64,000 nt of DNA from Moraxella boevrei DSM 14165. GTDB taxonomy: Bacteria; Pseudomonadota; Gammaproteobacteria; Pseudomonadales; Moraxellaceae. The stretch lies in NCBI RefSeq assembly GCF_000379845.1, contig NZ_KB903782.1, forward strand, positions 143-64,142, read 5' to 3'. The translations under genes were made by a program, and so were the position numbers. The notes under the pieces were generated by a model. That model ran no database searches, was not told the DNA's origin, and saw only the letters and a list, made by a program, of their open reading frames with translations. Shown in pieces: positions 9,276 to 18,259 of this stretch (positions are counted from its first letter, which is position 1; every line of letters begins with the position of its first letter).

Positions 9276-10178
9276 ATGCCAGACCAAAATTTTAGCCAAT
9301 TACCCAAGCCCCATACCACTTATGCCAATATTATCAAAAGCTTATTGCCGATTGGCGAGCATGACAAAGGTGACAAATCGACCTTACCGACCGCCACTTA
9401 TAGCGTGGATAGTTTACAAATTGACCATGATAATTTGACCGATTACCGCAAAATTTGCGGGTTTAGCAATAATAGCTACATTCCGCCAACTTATTTTGCC
9501 GTGTTATCACAAAGTTTGCAAATGAATATGATGGTAAAAGAGCCATTTCCGTTTGCAATGCTTGGGCTGGTGCATATTCACAACAATGTCACCCAACACC
9601 GCCCTATTCAAGATACAGGCATATTTAAAATGACCGTGAGCTTTGCCAATTTACAAGAACATGGCAAGGGCAAACAGTTTGATTTTGTCACCCATGTGTA
9701 TGAAAATGACGAGTTGGTTTGGCAAGGGACTTCGACCTATTTATCGCGTCAGAAAAAAGCCAAAACTACCAAAAAACCGAGCGAGCCGACCGTAAAACCA
9801 ATTTTAGATGAAAATAATGTGCATCAATTTTGGCAAATAGCCGAAGATATTGGCAGACGTTATGCTTTTATTTCGGGCGATTTCAATCTAATCCACTTGC
9901 ACCCATTATCCGCCAAAGCCTTCGGTTTTCCTAAAGCAATCGCCCACGGAATGTGGACAAAAGCAAAATGTTTGGCACAATTAGGCGAATTACCAAAGGC
10001 GTTTTCTTGTGATGTGGATTTTAAATTGCCGATTTTTTTACCTTCCGAAGTCGAATTTATCGCCCAGTATGACAACGCCGACCGCCATATTCAATTTGGC
10101 GTGTATGATGTCAACAGCCCAAAACCGCACGTTATCGGTAGCGTAACTGATTTTGACACGGCGAAAGTAAAAGATTAA
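9276..10178 (+). CDS. MaoC-like double hot-dog hydratase/dehydratase
   Basis: A 300-residue protein with two hot-dog halves. The C-terminal half carries the hydratase-2 motif RRYAFISGDFNLIHLHP...GFPKAIAHGMW, with the catalytic Asp and His of the D-x-N-x-I-H signature and the downstream IAHGM. The N-terminal half holds YIPPTYFAVLSQSLQ, as in fatty-acid-synthase-type dehydratase folds. It probably hydrates or dehydrates an acyl thioester in lipid metabolism; the exact substrate is unknown. AGGGA lies upstream of the ATG. It is followed by a clear terminator hairpin at 10226-10245, so it is likely monocistronic. Confidence 0.8.
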   Translation: MPDQNFSQLPKPHTTYANIIKSLLPIGEHDKGDKSTLPTATYSVDSLQIDHDNLTDYRKICGFSNNSYIPPTYFAVLSQSLQMNMMVKEPFPFAMLGLVHIHNNVTQHRPIQDTGIFKMTVSFANLQEHGKGKQFDFVTHVYENDELVWQGTSTYLSRQKKAKTTKKPSEPTVKPILDENNVHQFWQIAEDIGRRYAFISGDFNLIHLHPLSAKAFGFPKAIAHGMWTKAKCLAQLGELPKAFSCDVDFKLPIFLPSEVEFIAQYDNADRHIQFGVYDVNSPKPHVIGSVTDFDTAKVKD

Positions 10179-10225
10179 TTTTTTTAACAAATTAATTTAA
10201 TAAATTGGCTTAAAAACATAAAAAC

Positions 10226-10245
10226 AGGGCGTGAAATGACGCCCT
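10226..10245 (+). terminator. Rho-independent terminator after MaoC-like gene
   Basis: A 7-bp perfect stem AGGGCGT/ACGCCCT with a 6-nt loop, followed by ATTTTA. The U tract is short. Confidence 0.65.
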
Positions 10246-10297
10246 ATTTTACAGCTTAATTATCACAAAATCATGGCAAAAATATAAAAGGAAACGC

Positions 10298-11632
10298 ATG
10301 GATTATCAACGGATTAACGCAACACTGCGTGAGATTTTGACAAATTTTGACCTAAATCAACAACAAGGCGGTGGTAGTTTAACGATTTTTCATCAAGGGA
10401 AATTGGTAACGGATTTGGCATTTGGCACAACGCACCAAACCTTACAAGCACAGTGGACGAGTCACACTTTATCACTCAATTATTCAACAGGCAAAGGCGT
10501 GTTAGTAACACTTATCCATATTCTAGTCAACAAAGGTTTGCTAAATTATGACACACCAATTAGCCAATATTGGACGGCGTTTGCCAGTCATGGTAAAGAA
10601 AACATCACTCTTCGCCAAGTGCTAAGCCACGAAGCAGGGCTGATTGACATTAACAGCATCACCGATACCGCCGATGATGTGCAAGATTGGCAAGCCATGC
10701 TACAAAAAGTCGCCAATATGACCGTGTACGCCAAAAAATTTGCCAATCCGAGCGAAAAATTCGTGGCGTATAGTGCGTTGGTGTCAGGCTGGGTATTGGG
10801 CGGTTTGATTGAAATCGTCACAAAAATGCCGTTACAACAGGCATTAGATACGTTTTTGGCGGAACCGCTTGGGATTAAAGGTGAAGTATTTTTTGCCTTA
10901 CCTACCGAAAAAAACCACGAAATTGCTATTCCTGAACGGGTTGCCCTACAACAGCAAAATGGTGATAATCTTGAAAAACTCACACGTACCAAGCCGACCT
11001 TAATACCTGATAATGAACAAACTTTAGATTTTTTGACAAGCTTGGACTGTTATCCTTGTTGGCAAAACCACTGGCAACAACAGCAAAACAAAGCCAATTT
11101 AGCCACTCGAGCCGAAAAACGCCTAACTAGCCAAGAAATTAATCAACTTTATTTTAATATTCGTAACGTGGATATGACGGATTATAAAGCATCACTTGTG
11201 CCAAGAAATAGTCGAACATTTGACTATTATCAACCACATATTTTACAGTCCAAAGTCCCTGCAGCGAACGTAACTGCCAGTAGTTTTGCCATGGCAACGA
11301 TTTATAATATGCTAGTTGCAAGCAAAAAAGCCGACACAAGTTTAATTTCACCGATGATTTTTAATAAATTAAAAACCGTGCAAAATCAACAACTTGACAA
11401 GGTTATGCCCGCACAGATGAATTGGCGTTTGGGCTATCATCGCATCTTTAGTGTGTGTCATGAGACCGCGGAGGGTTTTGGACATATAGGCTACAACGGC
11501 TCAATGGCATGGTGCGACCCGAGCCGTGAGCTGGCGGTGGCATTTGTGCATAATTATGACGTCACCATGCTCACCGATGTACGTCAATTTATCATCAATG
11601 AGACGGTTTTGGCATTCTTTGCTAGGGTTTAA
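10298..11632 (+). CDS. Serine hydrolase, beta-lactamase class C/esterase EstB family
   Basis: A 444-residue protein without an obvious signal peptide, so probably cytoplasmic. The SxxK nucleophile motif is STGK in LNYSTGKGVLV; the second-motif Tyr is in VAYSALVSGWVLGG; and a third-box HxG lies in FGHIGYNGSMAW. LSHEAGLIDI is the conserved LxHxSGL-like element. Members are usually esterases, lipases or peptidases rather than true beta-lactamases, and the lack of an export signal supports an esterase role. AGGA lies 7 bp before the ATG. It converges with the permease genes on the other strand. Confidence 0.8.
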   Translation: MDYQRINATLREILTNFDLNQQQGGGSLTIFHQGKLVTDLAFGTTHQTLQAQWTSHTLSLNYSTGKGVLVTLIHILVNKGLLNYDTPISQYWTAFASHGKENITLRQVLSHEAGLIDINSITDTADDVQDWQAMLQKVANMTVYAKKFANPSEKFVAYSALVSGWVLGGLIEIVTKMPLQQALDTFLAEPLGIKGEVFFALPTEKNHEIAIPERVALQQQNGDNLEKLTRTKPTLIPDNEQTLDFLTSLDCYPCWQNHWQQQQNKANLATRAEKRLTSQEINQLYFNIRNVDMTDYKASLVPRNSRTFDYYQPHILQSKVPAANVTASSFAMATIYNMLVASKKADTSLISPMIFNKLKTVQNQQLDKVMPAQMNWRLGYHRIFSVCHETAEGFGHIGYNGSMAWCDPSRELAVAFVHNYDVTMLTDVRQFIINETVLAFFARV

Positions 11633-11654
11633 AAAGGGGTGGGAGTTGTGATAA

Positions 11655-11699
11655 ATGATTGATTTTACAAAGATGATTAATTTGTACAAAATCAATCAT
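11655..11699. terminator. Inverted repeat between convergent genes (bidirectional terminator)
   Basis: A 12-bp perfect inverted repeat, ATGATTGATTTT at 11655-11666 and its complement at 11688-11699, with a 21-nt loop. It lies in the 76-bp space between the convergent serine hydrolase and HisM-like permease genes. U-tracts are weak. Confidence 0.5.
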
Positions 11700-11708
11700 C
11701 TATTTGAT

Positions 11709-12437
11709 TTAAGCGGTAACATTGACAGTACTGACCGGTTGATAGTTTAAATGACGATTAAATTTTTTTTCAGCCACTCTAAACAAAGCGATAAAAACCC
11801 AAGATAACACCAAATAAATCACCCCTGCAGCAAAGTATAATTCAAGGGTTGCATAAGTTTTAGCAATCAAGGTTTTGGCTTGTCCTGTCAAATCCATGAT
11901 AGAAATCGTAGATGCCAACGCACTGCCTTTTAGCATAAAAATGACCTCATTACTATAAGCAGGGAGCATAATGCCAAAGGCTCGTGGCATGATGATGCGT
12001 TTAAATTTTTGGGCATAACTCATACCTATCGCATCGGCGGCTTCATTTTCGCCTTTGGGAATGGCTTTGATTGCCCCACGCACGATTTCGGCGGTATAAG
12101 CGGCAGTGTTTAGGGTAAAAGCCACAATCGCCCAAAAATACGGTTTTGACAACACTTTTGTCCAAAGCCAACCATCTTTTAAGCTATCAGGAATAAACTG
12201 CCCCAACCCATAATAAATCAAGAAAATCTGTACCAATAACGGCGTGCCACGAAAAAAGAAAATAAAACCAAACGGCAAGGCTTGCACCCACCATTTTTTG
12301 GAAACCCGAGCCAACCCGAGTGGGACTGCCAACATTAATCCCAAAATCCCCGAAATCACCACCAAGCCAATCGTTGTCAGCGATGCGGTCATCAGCGTTG
12401 GCAGACTGTCAATAATTACTTGCCAATTCCAATTCAT
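11709..12437 (-). CDS. Polar amino acid ABC transporter permease (HisM-type)
   Basis: A 242-residue inner membrane permease with five or six hydrophobic segments and the cytoplasmic EAA loop NEAADAIGMSYAQKFKRIIMPRA that docks the ATPase. FFRGTPLLVQIFLIYYG is the family signature near TM2. The last gene of the importer cluster; its start overlaps the stop of the preceding permease by 4 bp (ATGA), indicating translational coupling. AAGGGG precedes the start. No ATP-binding subunit follows: the next gene is convergent and unrelated. Confidence 0.88.
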   Translation of the reverse strand: MNWNWQVIIDSLPTLMTASLTTIGLVVISGILGLMLAVPLGLARVSKKWWVQALPFGFIFFFRGTPLLVQIFLIYYGLGQFIPDSLKDGWLWTKVLSKPYFWAIVAFTLNTAAYTAEIVRGAIKAIPKGENEAADAIGMSYAQKFKRIIMPRAFGIMLPAYSNEVIFMLKGSALASTISIMDLTGQAKTLIAKTYATLELYFAAGVIYLVLSWVFIALFRVAEKKFNRHLNYQPVSTVNVTA

Positions 12438-13168
12438 GATGATGCCCCTTGTGTCAATCTCGCTTGTTTTTGTAGGCGTTTGGCGTAGCGTTCAGCAGGG
12501 TTATTGAGCCATTCTAACCACATGATAATACCTGTCACCACCACCGTCATCGCTAAATACATCAAAGCTGCCGTCATATAAAAGGTAAATGGTTTTTGTG
12601 TGGATGTGGTAGCGACCACCGCTTGACGCATGATATCTTCCAGCCCAACCACCGACACCAAAGCGGTATCTTTTAACAATACCAAAAACAAATTGCCCAA
12701 TCCAGGTAAAGCCAACCGCCACATTTGGGGCATTTTTATCCGCCAAAAAATCTGACGGCGGTTTAGCCCAATCGCTTGCCCTGCTTCATCTTGTCCTTTG
12801 GGGATTTCTTGGAATGCCATGCGAAACGTTTCGGTAGCATACGCCCCAAACGCAAAAGATAACGCCATGACCCCTGCCCAAAATTGGCTGATTTCCACAT
12901 ATTTGGTATAGCCAAATTTTGATAAAATCGCCCCAAGCAACATCGTTCCACCAAAATAAATGAACAAAACCGACAAAAGTTCAGGAATACCCCGAACAAA
13001 CGTGGTATAAGCGGTGGCAATCGCTTGTAAAACCTTAAAGCGTGATAATTTGGCAATCGCCCCAAACAAGCCAAGTATCAGCCCAATCACCAAACTTGTT
13101 AACGCAAGTTTCATGGTAACGACAGACCCACTTAACAACAAATGCCCATAACCCTGCAAATCTAACAC
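12434..13168 (-). CDS. Polar amino acid ABC transporter permease (HisQ-type)
   Basis: A 244-residue inner membrane permease, first of a coupled pair. FVRGIPELLSVLFIYFG is the family signature, and the EAA loop is GQDEAGQAIGLNRRQIFWRIKMPQM. Initiation is most likely at a GTG at 13168, with AAAGG nine bases upstream; no in-frame ATG exists until after TM1 begins. It pairs with the HisM-type permease to form the membrane channel for histidine/lysine/arginine/ornithine-type substrates. It is separated from the upstream binding-protein genes by a strong hairpin. Confidence 0.87.
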   Translation of the reverse strand: MLDLQGYGHLLLSGSVVTMKLALTSLVIGLILGLFGAIAKLSRFKVLQAIATAYTTFVRGIPELLSVLFIYFGGTMLLGAILSKFGYTKYVEISQFWAGVMALSFAFGAYATETFRMAFQEIPKGQDEAGQAIGLNRRQIFWRIKMPQMWRLALPGLGNLFLVLLKDTALVSVVGLEDIMRQAVVATTSTQKPFTFYMTAALMYLAMTVVVTGIIMWLEWLNNPAERYAKRLQKQARLTQGASS

Positions 13169-13287
13169 AACGGTTTACCTTTTTTTACATAATCAAACGA
13201 AGATAACAAAAAATGACCAAAAAATTTAAATGCGTAATTTTACGTTATTCAGTGGTTAAAAACTACTAAAATTTTGCAAAAACACAA

Positions 13288-13324
13288 AAAAACTGGATAA
13301 AATCATCAGATTTATCCAGTTTTT
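13288..13324 (-). terminator. Strong hairpin between binding-protein and permease genes
   Basis: A perfect 14-bp stem (AAAAACTGGATAAA at 13288-13301, its complement at 13311-13324) with a 9-nt loop and A/T runs on both sides. It lies after the third SBP gene and before the permeases, where partial termination would give more binding protein than permease. Confidence 0.75.
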
Positions 13325-13353
13325 GTCAGTAAAAGTAAAATCAACGCTCTTGA

Positions 13354-14226
13354 TTATTGACTAACACTTGCCGTTACCGAAGCAGATGCCGTTACAGTTG
13401 ATGCCGTTGTACTTGCAGTTACGCTATTGATGCTTGCTTGTCCAAAATGTTTTGCCATGATTTTGTCATACGTTCCATTTTGGCGAATATTGCTTAACGA
13501 GGTATTTACTTTGGCTAACCAAATATCGTTTTTGCGTACCGCAATCGCCAATTTATCATGAATGTCAATTTCTTGACCTTTTACGCTAAAATTTGCCCCT
13601 TCAGGTGAATTTAACCATACTAACGCAGGGGCTTTATCTGCAATCATCGCTTCTACACGCCCTGCCCCCAAATCCAAAAACGCATTATCAAGCGTGTCAT
13701 ATAGCTTGTCTTCGGCATCAGGGTAGGTTTTTTCTAGCCACTGTGATGAAATGGTAGAACGCTGTGCCGATACGGTGTGACCGTTAATTTGTTCAGGACG
13801 ACTTGGGTCAAATGGGCTGTCTTTTTTTGCCACGAATACCAAACTATTGGTAAAATACGGCTCGGTAAAGTCCACTTGGGTTTGGCGTTCTGGCGTGATT
13901 GACATCGCAGAAATCAAGGCATCAAACTTATTGGCATTTAGGCTTGGGATACTGCCTTCCCAATCTTGAGCCACGATTTCGCATTTGACTTTCATGTCTT
14001 CGCACAACGCATTGGCAATATCTACATCAAAACCGACCAATTCGCCTTTTTCATTTTTGTAGTTAAACGGTTTATACGCCCCTTCTGTACCGACACGAAA
14101 CACGCTTGGCGTTTTGCCCGTTGCTGAATTTGCAGTGGCATCAGCAGGTTTTTGTTCGGAATTTTGGCAAGCGGTTAACCCAAATGCCGAAATTGCCAAA
14201 ACTGATAATAACAATTTTTTAAACAT
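13354..14226 (-). CDS. Amino acid ABC transporter substrate-binding lipoprotein, copy 1
   Basis: A 290-residue family-3 periplasmic binding protein. The lipoprotein signal MFKKLLLSVLAISAFGLTAC ends in an LTAC lipobox. Family motifs are FRVGTEGAYKPFNYKNEKGELVG-like ligand-site residues, GFDVDIANALC, and the ERQTQVDFTEPYF block. Substrate is probably a basic or polar amino acid. The C-terminus after HFGQ is an unusual low-complexity Ser/Thr/Ala/Val tail of about 27 residues. The ATG at 14226 is preferred because AGGA precedes it and the signal peptide starts there. It follows copy 2 by 22 bp. Confidence 0.88.
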   Translation of the reverse strand: MFKKLLLSVLAISAFGLTACQNSEQKPADATANSATGKTPSVFRVGTEGAYKPFNYKNEKGELVGFDVDIANALCEDMKVKCEIVAQDWEGSIPSLNANKFDALISAMSITPERQTQVDFTEPYFTNSLVFVAKKDSPFDPSRPEQINGHTVSAQRSTISSQWLEKTYPDAEDKLYDTLDNAFLDLGAGRVEAMIADKAPALVWLNSPEGANFSVKGQEIDIHDKLAIAVRKNDIWLAKVNTSLSNIRQNGTYDKIMAKHFGQASINSVTASTTASTVTASASVTASVSQ

Positions 14227-14248
14227 AATTTTTATCCTATTTAAAAAA

Positions 14249-15151
14249 TTAGTTGGTTGCCGATGCAACTGCCACACTCGCCACTTGACTAGCGTTGCCT
14301 GTTGCTTGAGCGGTGGCGGTAGTTGGGCTAACGGTGCTTGCCATATTATTTAACGTCGTCTCAGCAAAATATTTTTGGCTAATTTTGTCATATGTTCCGT
14401 TGGCTTTTAAGGTTGCCAAAGCGGTATTAAACTGGCCAATCAATGGGTCATTTTGACGAAACGCAATCGCAATTTTATCATCAATATTAATCGGCTCGCC
14501 TTTCACTTCATAATTCGTACCTTTTGGCGTTTTTAGCCATGCCAACGCAGGGGCAGAGTCCGAAATCATCAAATCCGCACGCCCGGCTTCTAGGTCAAGA
14601 TAGGCATTTTCTTGGGTATCATACGATTTTGTAACGGCTTTTGGAAAATGTTTTTCCAAATATTCTAAGGCAGTTGTCGCACGTTGTACTGCAACATTTT
14701 TACCCGCCAAATCATCAGCCCCTTTGTCCACGCCTTTTTTACCAATAATGACTAAATTATTAATAAAGTATGGCTCACTAAATGCCACAACTTTACGGCG
14801 TTCTTCATTGTCTGACATTCCTGCCATGATAGCGTGGTATTTTTGGGCTTGTAAACCAGGGATTAAACCGTCCCAATCTTGGGAAATCACGTCACATTTG
14901 ACGTTGGCTTCTTGGCACAAGGCATCGGCTAAATCAACCTCAAAACCGATTAGTTTACCATCTGCATCTTTAAAACTAAACGGTACAAAACTTGACTCGG
15001 TGGCAATGCGGATTTGGGGCGAGTCAGCATTATCAGTATTTGCCGTACTTAGGTTGGTGTTTTGGCTGGCAGGCTCAGCAGGTTTTTGGTTACAAGCGGT
15101 TAAACCAACAAGCATCGCTAAGGCGGTTATAGCAAAAGAGTTTTTTTTCAT
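14249..15151 (-). CDS. Amino acid ABC transporter substrate-binding lipoprotein, copy 2
   Basis: A 300-residue family-3 binding protein with lipobox LTAC after MKKNSFAITALAMLVG. It shows RIATESSFVPFSFKDADGKL, GFEVDLADALC and VVAFSEPYF. The canonical TPER before the binding strand is replaced by NEERRKV, and the ligand-pocket region differs from copies 1 and 3, suggesting a different substrate. It also ends in a Thr/Ala/Ser/Val-rich tail of about 30 residues. Two adjacent ATGs (15154 and 15151) follow GGA; 15151 gives better spacing. It lies between copies 3 and 1 in one transcription unit. Confidence 0.87.
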   Translation of the reverse strand: MKKNSFAITALAMLVGLTACNQKPAEPASQNTNLSTANTDNADSPQIRIATESSFVPFSFKDADGKLIGFEVDLADALCQEANVKCDVISQDWDGLIPGLQAQKYHAIMAGMSDNEERRKVVAFSEPYFINNLVIIGKKGVDKGADDLAGKNVAVQRATTALEYLEKHFPKAVTKSYDTQENAYLDLEAGRADLMISDSAPALAWLKTPKGTNYEVKGEPINIDDKIAIAFRQNDPLIGQFNTALATLKANGTYDKISQKYFAETTLNNMASTVSPTTATAQATGNASQVASVAVASATN

Positions 15152-15221
15152 CATTTTATCCAATGTTTGTTTGATATTATTTAACAATTTATTTTAAAAA
15201 ATTAATTTTTACAAAAAAAAA

Positions 15222-16040
15222 TTATTGACCAAAATGCTGTTTTTGCAAATTCGCCAATGTGCCATTTTGTTGCAATGTAGCTAGAGCTTTGTCAATGTCG
15301 CCTTTTAATGGATCACCTTTACGCACTGCCATCGCAATGTTGTCGCCATTGTCCATTTCATCGCCCACAATGCCAAATTTGCCTTCGGCGTTTTGTTTGA
15401 GCCATTCGGTTGCGGTTACCTTTTCCGACAAGACGGCATTAACACGCCCAGCTTTAACTTCCATATAGGCGTTATCATAGGTGTCATACAGTTTTACTTC
15501 GTTGTCTTTACCATAAGTGTCTTGCAAATATTGAGCAAGGGTGGTTGAGCGTTGTCCCCCAAGCTGATAGCCTTTTACCACTTTTGGATTAAATTTGCCG
15601 TCCGTGGTGGCAAGCCAAACCATGGTATTTTTAAAATATGGTGTGCTAAAATCTACCTGTGCCGAACGCTCAGGGCTGATTGACATTCCTGACGCTACCA
15701 CGTCATATTTTTTGGCAAGTAGCCCTGGTAAAATCCCTTCCCAGTCTTGAGCCACGATTTCACAGTCAGCTTTTAGCTCGGCACATACGGCTTTTGCCAC
15801 GTCCACGTCATAACCGCCAAGACTACCATCTGTATTGGTAAAATTAAACGGACGATATGCCCCCTCGGTCGCGATACGGATTTTTTGCCCACCCGCGGTG
15901 GTCGGTGCCGTATTACTCGCTGGGGTGGCTTCGGTTTTTCGTGCTGTTTCGGTTGGTTGTTGATTGCAAGCAGTTAAGCCGATGCTCGCACAAAAACCTG
16001 CCAAGACCAATGATTGTTTTGTCATATTCAAAGTTTGCAT
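15222..16040 (-). CDS. Amino acid ABC transporter substrate-binding lipoprotein, copy 3
   Basis: A 272-residue family-3 binding protein. Lipobox LTAC follows MQTLNMTKQSLVLAGFCASIG. Motifs are RIATEGAYRPFNFTNTDGSL, GYDVDVAKAVC and SPERSAQVDFSTPYF, close to the lysine/arginine/ornithine/histidine group. It ends at KQHFGQ without the low-complexity tail of the other two. It is the first gene of the transcription unit (copy 3, copy 2, copy 1, hairpin, two permeases). AGGAAAGGA precedes the ATG. It is divergent from accB. Confidence 0.88.
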   Translation of the reverse strand: MQTLNMTKQSLVLAGFCASIGLTACNQQPTETARKTEATPASNTAPTTAGGQKIRIATEGAYRPFNFTNTDGSLGGYDVDVAKAVCAELKADCEIVAQDWEGILPGLLAKKYDVVASGMSISPERSAQVDFSTPYFKNTMVWLATTDGKFNPKVVKGYQLGGQRSTTLAQYLQDTYGKDNEVKLYDTYDNAYMEVKAGRVNAVLSEKVTATEWLKQNAEGKFGIVGDEMDNGDNIAMAVRKGDPLKGDIDKALATLQQNGTLANLQKQHFGQ

Positions 16041-16238
16041 TACAAATTCCTTTCCTAAAAATAAACATAAAAACTTAATAAAGTAAGGTACAACATTATT
16101 TGTTGCTTAAAGTTAACATAAAATAACACAAATGCAAGCAAAAAACATGACTTTTTACACGATAACACATAATTTTTTTTTAATTAGGCTAAAATAATCC
16201 ATTTGGATAACAAAATTTTTGCAAAAATCATTATTTAA

Positions 16239-16254
16239 GTTTACAAATGTAAAC
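16239..16254. promoter_or_regulatory. Operator-like dyad upstream of accB
   Basis: GTTTACA-AA-TGTAAAC: two 7-bp arms that are perfect inverted repeats around a 2-bp centre. It lies in the 314-bp region between divergent accB and the binding-protein operon, about 100 bp before accB. The remainder of that region is AT-rich with no gene. It is shaped like a dimeric repressor site; the regulator is unknown. Confidence 0.4.
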
Positions 16255-16293
16255 ATATTTTTAGGCAGAGTACTGTTTATTTTTGAAAAATCT

Positions 16294-16302
16294 TGTTACA
16301 AT
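16294..16302 (+). promoter_or_regulatory. Candidate extended -10 promoter for accBC
   Basis: TG-T-TACAAT matches an extended -10 element, about 52 bp upstream of the accB ATG. No good -35 is visible at 17 bp, as expected for an extended -10 promoter. Not tested. Confidence 0.35.
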
Positions 16303-16354
16303 AGCGGTTATTTTTTCAATTTTTTGCAAATTTTAGCATAAGTATAGGTGATAC

Positions 16355-16768
16355 ATGGACATTAACCAAATCAAACAACTGATTGATTTAATGGAAGAAC
16401 GCTCGCTTGCCGATTTAGAAGTACAAGACGGCGAAAAACGAGTTGTCATCAAACGTCATCTTACCACGACCTCTCCTGATGTTGCCCCAGTTGCGACCGC
16501 TCCGATTACGCCTGTACCTGCCACGCCAAAAGGAGCAACCGAAGACTCGCCAATGGTTGGCGTGTTTTATGTCGCCCCAAGCCCAAATGACCCGCCATTT
16601 GTCAAAGTCGGACAACAAGTCCAAGCGGGGGACACGCTCGGTATTGTGGAAGCGATGAAAATCATGAACCCATTAGAAGCGACACAAAGTGGCATTATCG
16701 CTGAAATTTTGGTGAATAATGGTGATGTGGTGCAGTTTGGGCAACCAATTGTACGATACCAAGCCTAA
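16355..16768 (+). CDS. accB: Acetyl-CoA carboxylase biotin carboxyl carrier protein
   Basis: A 137-residue carrier subunit of acetyl-CoA carboxylase. The N-terminus MDINQIKQLIDLMEERSLADLEV is typical of AccB; a Pro/Ala/Thr-rich linker follows, then the biotinyl domain with VEAMKIMN, in which Lys102 is the biotinylation site. It carries CO2 from the AccC active site to the carboxyltransferase for malonyl-CoA synthesis in the cytoplasm. The start has AGGTG upstream. It lies 61 bp before accC and forms an operon with it. Confidence 0.97.
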   Translation: MDINQIKQLIDLMEERSLADLEVQDGEKRVVIKRHLTTTSPDVAPVATAPITPVPATPKGATEDSPMVGVFYVAPSPNDPPFVKVGQQVQAGDTLGIVEAMKIMNPLEATQSGIIAEILVNNGDVVQFGQPIVRYQA

Positions 16769-16829
16769 AGCGTTGTTTGCTTTTTAACTTATTTTTAATG
16801 TTAATTAAAATAATCATTAAGGGAAAATG

Positions 16830-18179
16830 ATGATAAAAAAACTTTTGATTGCCAACCGTGGTGAAATTGCCCTGCGTATCGTGCGAGCCTGTAAACAGCT
16901 TGGTATTCAAACCGTTGGCGTGTATTCAACTGCTGATGAAAATCTGATGCACTTGCGTTTTGTCGACGAGGCGGTGTGCATTGGCAAACCCAACGCCAAT
17001 CAAAGTTATTTAAATATTGATACGATTTTGACCGCTGCCGAGATTACAGGGGCGGATGCCATTCATCCTGGTTATGGATTTTTGTCGGAAAATGCCGAAT
17101 TTGCCGAACGAGTAGAAGAAGCCGGACTGACGTTTGTTGGTCCAGAAGCCGAGCATATTCGCCTAATGGGCAACAAAATTTCGGCAATTAATGCCATGAA
17201 AAAAGCAGGTGTACCGACCGTCCCTGGTTCGGTGGGAAGCGTTACCCTTGCCAATGCAGAAGCCCAAGCCAAAACTATCGGCTTTCCCTTACTTATCAAA
17301 GCAGCAGCAGGCGGTGGCGGACGTGGAATGCGAGTGGTAGAACGTATTGAGCATTTATTACCCCAAGTACAAGCCGCAAAACAAGAAGCGGAACTCTGGT
17401 TCGGTGACGATAGTGTGTATATGGAACGCTATCTAAAAAACCCACGCCATGTGGAAGTACAAGTATTAGGCGATGGCAACGGCAATGCGTTGCATTTATT
17501 TGACCGAGATTGTTCATTGCAACGCCGTCATCAAAAAGTACTGGAAGAAGCCCCTGCCCCTGATATCGCTGATGATATCAAAGCCCCAATTTTACAAGCG
17601 TGCGTACGTGCCTGTGAACAAATCAAGTACCGTGGTGCAGGCACGTTTGAATTTTTGTATGAAGATGAACAGTTTTTCTTCATTGAAATGAACACCCGTG
17701 TCCAAGTGGAACACCCTGTTACCGAAATGATCACCGGCATTGACATCGTGGTGGAACAACTCAAAATCGCATCAGGCTACGGACTATCCTACCACCAAGA
17801 CGAAATCAACGTGCGTGGACACGCTATCGAATGCCGTATTAATGCCGAAGACCCGATGACATTTATGCCATCGCCCGGTACAGTCACGCATTTATTTGCC
17901 CCAAATGGCTGTGGCGTGCGTTTTGACTCGCATTTATACCCAAGTTACGCCATTCCGACCTTTTACGATTCGTTAATTGGTAAATTAATTTGCCACGCTC
18001 AAACCCGTGGACAAGCGATTGCCAAACTACATCAAGCCCTTGATGAACTAATTGTTACAGGCATTAAAACCAATGTGCCGTTACACCGTGACGTGATTTT
18101 ACAAGATAAAGCGTTTTGTGAACAAGCTCAAAATATTCACTATTTGGAAAATCATTTATTAAAAAAAGTTGATAAATAA
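16830..18179 (+). CDS. accC: Acetyl-CoA carboxylase, biotin carboxylase subunit
   Basis: A 449-residue ATP-grasp enzyme that carboxylates AccB-biotin using ATP and bicarbonate. It shows the N-terminal [20 protein letters not shown], the glycine-rich [15 protein letters not shown] loop, [19 protein letters not shown], and [16 protein letters not shown] with catalytic residues. Two consecutive ATGs occur (16827 and 16830). The second is chosen because the AAGGG box then lies 6 bp away, and it gives the usual [12 protein letters not shown] start. Immediately downstream of accB. Confidence 0.97.
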   Translation: MIKKLLIANRGEIALRIVRACKQLGIQTVGVYSTADENLMHLRFVDEAVCIGKPNANQSYLNIDTILTAAEITGADAIHPGYGFLSENAEFAERVEEAGLTFVGPEAEHIRLMGNKISAINAMKKAGVPTVPGSVGSVTLANAEAQAKTIGFPLLIKAAAGGGGRGMRVVERIEHLLPQVQAAKQEAELWFGDDSVYMERYLKNPRHVEVQVLGDGNGNALHLFDRDCSLQRRHQKVLEEAPAPDIADDIKAPILQACVRACEQIKYRGAGTFEFLYEDEQFFFIEMNTRVQVEHPVTEMITGIDIVVEQLKIASGYGLSYHQDEINVRGHAIECRINAEDPMTFMPSPGTVTHLFAPNGCGVRFDSHLYPSYAIPTFYDSLIGKLICHAQTRGQAIAKLHQALDELIVTGIKTNVPLHRDVILQDKAFCEQAQNIHYLENHLLKKVDK

Positions 18180-18197
18180 ACTGACTAGATGCAAATG

Positions 18198-18229
18198 AAA
18201 AAGTGGACTTAAACAAAATCCACCTTTTT
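18198..18229. terminator. Terminator between accC and the YihY-like gene
   Basis: AAAAAGTGGA at 18198 pairs, with one bulged base, with TCCACCTTTTT ending at 18229; A and T tracts flank the stem, so it can serve both convergent genes. Confidence 0.6.
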
Positions 18230-18259
18230 ATACAATCTTTTCAAATTTTGGTAAATATT

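Noticed and set aside
14724-15197. Plus-strand frame of 157 codons opposite SBP copy 2
   Set aside because: Antisense to a lipoprotein with intact motifs; no ribosome site.
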